DNA from: a bacterium
GTDB taxonomy: Bacteria; Bacteroidota; Bacteroidia; Cytophagales; Thermonemataceae
Length of the DNA: 6,471 bases
Assembly (NCBI GenBank): GCA_025362415.1
Contig: JANYGM010000358.1
Location: 1 to 6,471 of the forward strand
Direction: 5' to 3'
Each line of letters starts with the position of its first letter. Position 1 is the stretch's first letter. The notes under the pieces are model-generated. The model saw only the letters and a program-made list of their open reading frames with translations, did no database searches and was not told where the DNA came from. The translations under genes were made by a program, and so were the position numbers. Below, piece after piece: positions 3,332 to 6,471 of this stretch.

Positions 3332-6300
3332 ATGAGGCTCAAACAAGCAGCAACAAACTATAACGTACACTCTAACACCATTATTGAATTTTTGGCGGGC
3401 AAAGGGCAAACAGTTCTCAATGATTTGAATACAAAAATCAGTAGCGACCAGTTAGCTATGCTAGACAAGCAATTTAAAAGCTCATTCTTGGAAAAAAGAG
3501 AAGCAGACATCAAACATCTTAATAGCAAACCCCTACAAGATAATGTAGTGATAGAAGCTACAAAAACGTCTAAAATTGATAAAACAAAGGATATTTTTAA
3601 GACAGTCGTAAAAGAAGTAGAACCAATCAAAGAAGTTCAAAAAGAAATAATCAAAGAATTGGTGAAAGAAGTTCCAAAGGAAATAATTAAGGAAATCCCT
3701 GCAGAGGTTATCCAAGATGCAGTAAAAGAAGCTCCAAAAAGCAAAGCAAAAGAAATTGCTAAAAAAGCTGCTAAAGATAACGCTGCTAAGGACAACGCTA
3801 CTAAAACAGAAAATATTTCTAAAAAAACAACAACAACAAAAACCAAAGAAGCTACGAAAGACATTACAAACGAAATCCCCAAAGAAATTACGCCAAAAGT
3901 AGAAGAAACCCCAAAAGAAGAAACAAAAACTTCTTTGCCAGGACTTACCATACTTGGCAAAATTGACCTTTCTAACACAGTGATTACTGACAATAGTAGA
4001 GGTCGTGGGCGTGGTGGGCGCAATAAGCAAACTAATACCGCCAAAACAACCAACGCCTATAAAGACAAAAAAGATGAGAAAAAGCCAGAAACCAAAGCTA
4101 ATCTTAATCAGAAAAATGTCAAAAAAGAACCTACAAAAGAGCTAGTAAAAGAGCCAATAAATGAGGTCAAAAAAGTGCTTTCTAACGAAGTTCCAAAAGA
4201 AACTTCTAACGAAACAAAACAACCAACTGCAGAAGTAAAAGTTGTTGAGCCTGTGGTAACGCCAGTTATTCAGGTAAAAGAGCCAGAATTTATTGAACTT
4301 ATCAAGGCAAAAGCAGACGCACTTGGTGGCTTGACTATCTTGGGTAAAATAGAACTTCCTGTTGATAATAAACGTGGAAATGGAAACAAAACTCCTGCTG
4401 GTACAACTGACCCAACCAAAAAACGCAAACGTAACCGTATTCGTAAGAGAAAACCCGTTGATGAAACTAAACCAACAACAGGAACTACTGGCACAACAAC
4501 AAATAATGCCAACAAAACTACTACGGGCAATACAAATAATGTCAATAGAACTACTACGGGCAATAATAACCAAAATAGGACTACGACAGGTAACAACCAA
4601 AATAGAACTACAACTGGTACAAATAATCAGAACAGAAATACCACAAATACAACCAATAATAACAATAAAAAAGTTGTTAAAGGAGTAAAAGAAGAGGTTT
4701 CTGACAAACAAATCCAAGACCAAATAAAAGCTACAATGGCTCGTATTTCTGGTGGTGGAAGTAATGTCAAAAAGAAATCTGTGAAGAAAGTTTTAAGAGA
4801 TAGGGACTCACAAGACAATGAAAATGAAGGAGAAAACTTAATCAAAGTAACAGAATTTATTTCTACGGCTGATTTGGCATCTTTGATGGACGTTGATATT
4901 ATGGGTATGATTTCTAAGTGCTTGTCGCTTGGTATGTTTGTATCTATCAACCAGCGTTTAGATGCCTCTGCTATCACTATTATTGCAGATGAATTTGGCT
5001 ATAAAGTTGAATTTACGTCTGCAGAAGAAGAAATTGAAGTACAATTAGGAGAGGAAGATGCACCAGAAAGTTTGATAGAACGTCCACCTATTGTAACTGT
5101 AATGGGACACGTTGACCACGGTAAAACTTCACTTTTGGATTATATTAGAGGTACGAAAGTTGCCGCAAAAGAATCTGGAGGAATTACGCAACACGTTGGA
5201 GCTTATAGCATTACGACAGAGGCAGGTAAAAAAATCACTTTCCTAGATACACCAGGACACGAAGCCTTTACGGCTATGCGTGCAAGGGGTGCGCAGGTAA
5301 CAGATATTGTAATTATTGTAATTGCGGCAGACGACAACGTAATGCCACAAACAAAAGAAGCTATCAATCACGCTCAAGCAGCTAATGTGCCTATTATTAT
5401 TGCTATCAATAAAGTAGATAAACAAACGGCAGACCCTGAAAAAATACGTCAGGAACTTGCTAGTATGAACCTTTTGGTAGAAAGTTGGGGTGGAAAGTAC
5501 CAAGACCAAGAAATTTCTGCTAAATCAGGTATTGGTATAGATAAATTATTAGAGAAAATTTTGCTAGAATCAGAACTTTTAGAGCTGAAAGCAAATCCTA
5601 AGAAAAAAGCAGTAGGAACTGTTATTGAAGCCTCTTTGGATAAAGGACGTGGTTATTTGACCAACGTACTGATACAAGCAGGAACAATGAAAGTAGGAGA
5701 TATTATCCTTGCAGGATCTCATTATGGTCGTGTAAAGGCTATGACAGACCACAAAGGACAAACTATTAAGGTAGCAACACCTTCAACACCTGTGCAAATG
5801 CTAGGGCTTAGTGGTGCGCCACAAGCAGGTGATAAAGTCCACGTAATGGAAACTGAAAGAGAAGCTCGTGAAATTGCTAACAAACGTCAGCAGATTTTAC
5901 GTGAGCAAAGTATCAGGACTACAAAACGTCTTACGCTTACGGATATTGGTCGCAGGCTTGCACTGGGCAGTTTCCAACAGTTGAACGTGATTATAAAAGG
6001 TGATGTTGATGGTTCTGTGGAGGCTCTTTCAGATTCACTATTAAAACTTTCTACACCAGAAGTGCAGGTAAATGTTGTTCATAAGGCGGTAGGACAGATT
6101 TCTGAATCTGATGTCAATTTGGCAGCCGTTTCTGATGCTATTATTATTGGTTTCCAAGTGCGCCCATCTGTGAATGCTAAAAAACTTGCTGAAACAGAAG
6201 AAATAGAAGTGCGTTTGTATTCTATTATTTATGATGCCATCAATGAAGTGAAAGATGCAATGGAAGGTATGCTTGCGCCTACTTTTGAGGAGATTATTGT

Positions 6301-6471
6301 AGGAAATGTAGAAATACGTGAAATTTTCAAAATCTCTAAATTGGGTACTATTGCAGGTAGTTATGTACTTGATGGCTACATCAAACGTAATAGCAAATTG
6401 CGTGTTATCAGGGATTTTGTGGTGATTTTCACAGGTGAAATTGATGCACTCAAACGCTTTAAAGATGATGT
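3332..6471 (+). CDS. infB: Translation initiation factor IF-2 (C-terminus beyond window)
   Basis: A cytosolic GTPase that places fMet-tRNA on the 30S subunit and promotes 50S joining. The 1046 visible codons run off the window, with roughly 40 residues missing. ATG 3332 is the first after an in-frame TAA (3302-3304) and gives the usual MRLKQAATNYNV start of an IF2_N domain (1-~50). A long linker (~55-500) follows: a VKE/PKEI repeat (93-136), an RGRGRGGR box (223-230), GLTILGKI at 204-211 and again at 333-340, a basic patch KKRKRNRIRKRK (363-374), and Thr/Gly/Asn repeats (396-435). A second IF2_N-like domain spans 503-561. The G domain has G1 GHVDHGKT (592-599), switch GGITQHVGAY (616-625), G3 DTPGHEAF (639-646), G4 NKVD (693-696) and G5 SAKSG (729-733), all intact. 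Barrel domain II spans ~760-850, the IF-2 domain III starts ~867, and domain C2 starts ~989, ending in LKRFKDD. It is longer than E. coli IF2 (890 residues), the excess being in the linker. It has its own promoter at 3143-3172. Confidence 0.97.
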   Translation, partial: MRLKQAATNYNVHSNTIIEFLAGKGQTVLNDLNTKISSDQLAMLDKQFKSSFLEKREADIKHLNSKPLQDNVVIEATKTSKIDKTKDIFKTVVKEVEPIKEVQKEIIKELVKEVPKEIIKEIPAEVIQDAVKEAPKSKAKEIAKKAAKDNAAKDNATKTENISKKTTTTKTKEATKDITNEIPKEITPKVEETPKEETKTSLPGLTILGKIDLSNTVITDNSRGRGRGGRNKQTNTAKTTNAYKDKKDEKKPETKANLNQKNVKKEPTKELVKEPINEVKKVLSNEVPKETSNETKQPTAEVKVVEPVVTPVIQVKEPEFIELIKAKADALGGLTILGKIELPVDNKRGNGNKTPAGTTDPTKKRKRNRIRKRKPVDETKPTTGTTGTTTNNANKTTTGNTNNVNRTTTGNNNQNRTTTGNNQNRTTTGTNNQNRNTTNTTNNNNKKVVKGVKEEVSDKQIQDQIKATMARISGGGSNVKKKSVKKVLRDRDSQDNENEGENLIKVTEFISTADLASLMDVDIMGMISKCLSLGMFVSINQRLDASAITIIADEFGYKVEFTSAEEEIEVQLGEEDAPESLIERPPIVTVMGHVDHGKTSLLDYIRGTKVAAKESGGITQHVGAYSITTEAGKKITFLDTPGHEAFTAMRARGAQVTDIVIIVIAADDNVMPQTKEAINHAQAANVPIIIAINKVDKQTADPEKIRQELASMNLLVESWGGKYQDQEISAKSGIGIDKLLEKILLESELLELKANPKKKAVGTVIEASLDKGRGYLTNVLIQAGTMKVGDIILAGSHYGRVKAMTDHKGQTIKVATPSTPVQMLGLSGAPQAGDKVHVMETEREAREIANKRQQILREQSIRTTKRLTLTDIGRRLALGSFQQLNVIIKGDVDGSVEALSDSLLKLSTPEVQVNVVHKAVGQISESDVNLAAVSDAIIIGFQVRPSVNAKKLAETEEIEVRLYSIIYDAINEVKDAMEGMLAPTFEEIIVGNVEIREIFKISKLGTIAGSYVLDGYIKRNSKLRVIRDFVVIFTGEIDALKRFKDD
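3608..3739 (+). repeat. VKE(V/I)-PKEI repeat in IF-2 linker (residues 93-136)
   Basis: A charged repeat of the pattern (V/I)KE(V/I/L)(P/Q)KE, for example VKEVPKEIIKEIP, runs for about 44 residues. Alternating Lys-Glu pairs with Ile/Val every three to four residues suggest an extended amphipathic helix or a stiff charged spacer broken by prolines. It recurs in part later as VKEPINEVKK. Confidence 0.6.
4517..4636 (+). repeat. Four tandem TTTG(N/T)n-Q/V-NR repeats in IF-2 linker
   Basis: Four consecutive units of 33, 30, 27 and 30 bases encode TTTGNTNNVNR, TTTGNNNQNR, TTTGNNQNR and TTTGTNNQNR (residues 396-435). They are preceded by Thr/Gly-rich and followed by Asn/Thr-rich sequence (382-445 overall). 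Codons vary synonymously between units (ACT ACT ACG, ACT ACG ACA, ACT ACA ACT), so the copies are not freshly duplicated. Length varies only by whole codons. Confidence 0.8.

Noticed and set aside
4517..4636. CRISPR-like array
   Set aside because: The units are contiguous, of unequal length and in frame in a protein, with no spacers.
4362..4688. Plus-strand ORF in another frame over the Asn/Thr repeat
   Set aside because: It overlaps infB out of frame; infB is continuous in its own frame from 3332 through the G domain.
3358..4977. Several long minus-strand ORFs opposite the infB linker, rich in Phe, Val, Leu or Cys and looking like membrane proteins
   Set aside because: They arise because the sense strand is Lys/Glu/Thr/Asn-rich (AAA, GAA, ACA, AAC), whose complements lack stops and encode Phe, Val, Cys and Leu.
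5243..5761. Minus-strand ORFs opposite the IF-2 G and barrel domains
   Set aside because: Antisense shadows over conserved, motif-complete infB coding sequence.

Overview
The window is AT-rich. Its genes have AT-rich, Shine-Dalgarno-poor leaders, and the promoter upstream of infB matches the Bacteroidota form (TTG, 19 bases, TAnnTTTG). FolE and IF-2 both look like Bacteroidota versions. I infer a member of the Bacteroidota, probably Cytophagales-like. This rests on sequence character only; no search was run.

Layout. (1) Bases 1-471: a degraded minus-strand reading frame split by a 169-bp non-autonomous mobile element (MITE-like). The element has 21/22-bp terminal inverted repeats and is flanked by a 9/10-bp near-identical direct repeat. 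Removing the element plus one repeat copy joins the two halves into one open frame. (2) 472-1575, minus strand: an intact AI-2E (UPF0118) family membrane protein. (3) 1576-2095: a divergent intergenic region with dispersed ~30-bp repeats, short direct repeats, two odd-centred palindromes and a possible 22-residue hydrophobic peptide ORF. (4) 2096-2770, plus strand: folE, GTP cyclohydrolase I, with all zinc ligands. (5) 2771-3331: a hairpin, a clear intrinsic terminator, a possible gene remnant, then the infB control region (phased A-tracts, consensus promoter, structured leader hairpin). (6) 3332 to the window end: infB, translation initiation factor IF-2, lacking only its extreme C-terminus. 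It has an unusually long, repeat-rich N-terminal half.

The three intact genes are housekeeping or membrane functions with no evident shared pathway. folE (tetrahydrofolate/pterin precursor synthesis) is closed by its own terminator. infB has its own promoter and is not directly preceded by nusA or rimP, so it appears to be transcribed separately. I see no wholly new multi-gene system. The most notable items are the small transposable element with its reconstructable target gene, the intergenic repeat family, the infB control region, and the duplicated and tandem-repeat modules in the IF-2 linker.
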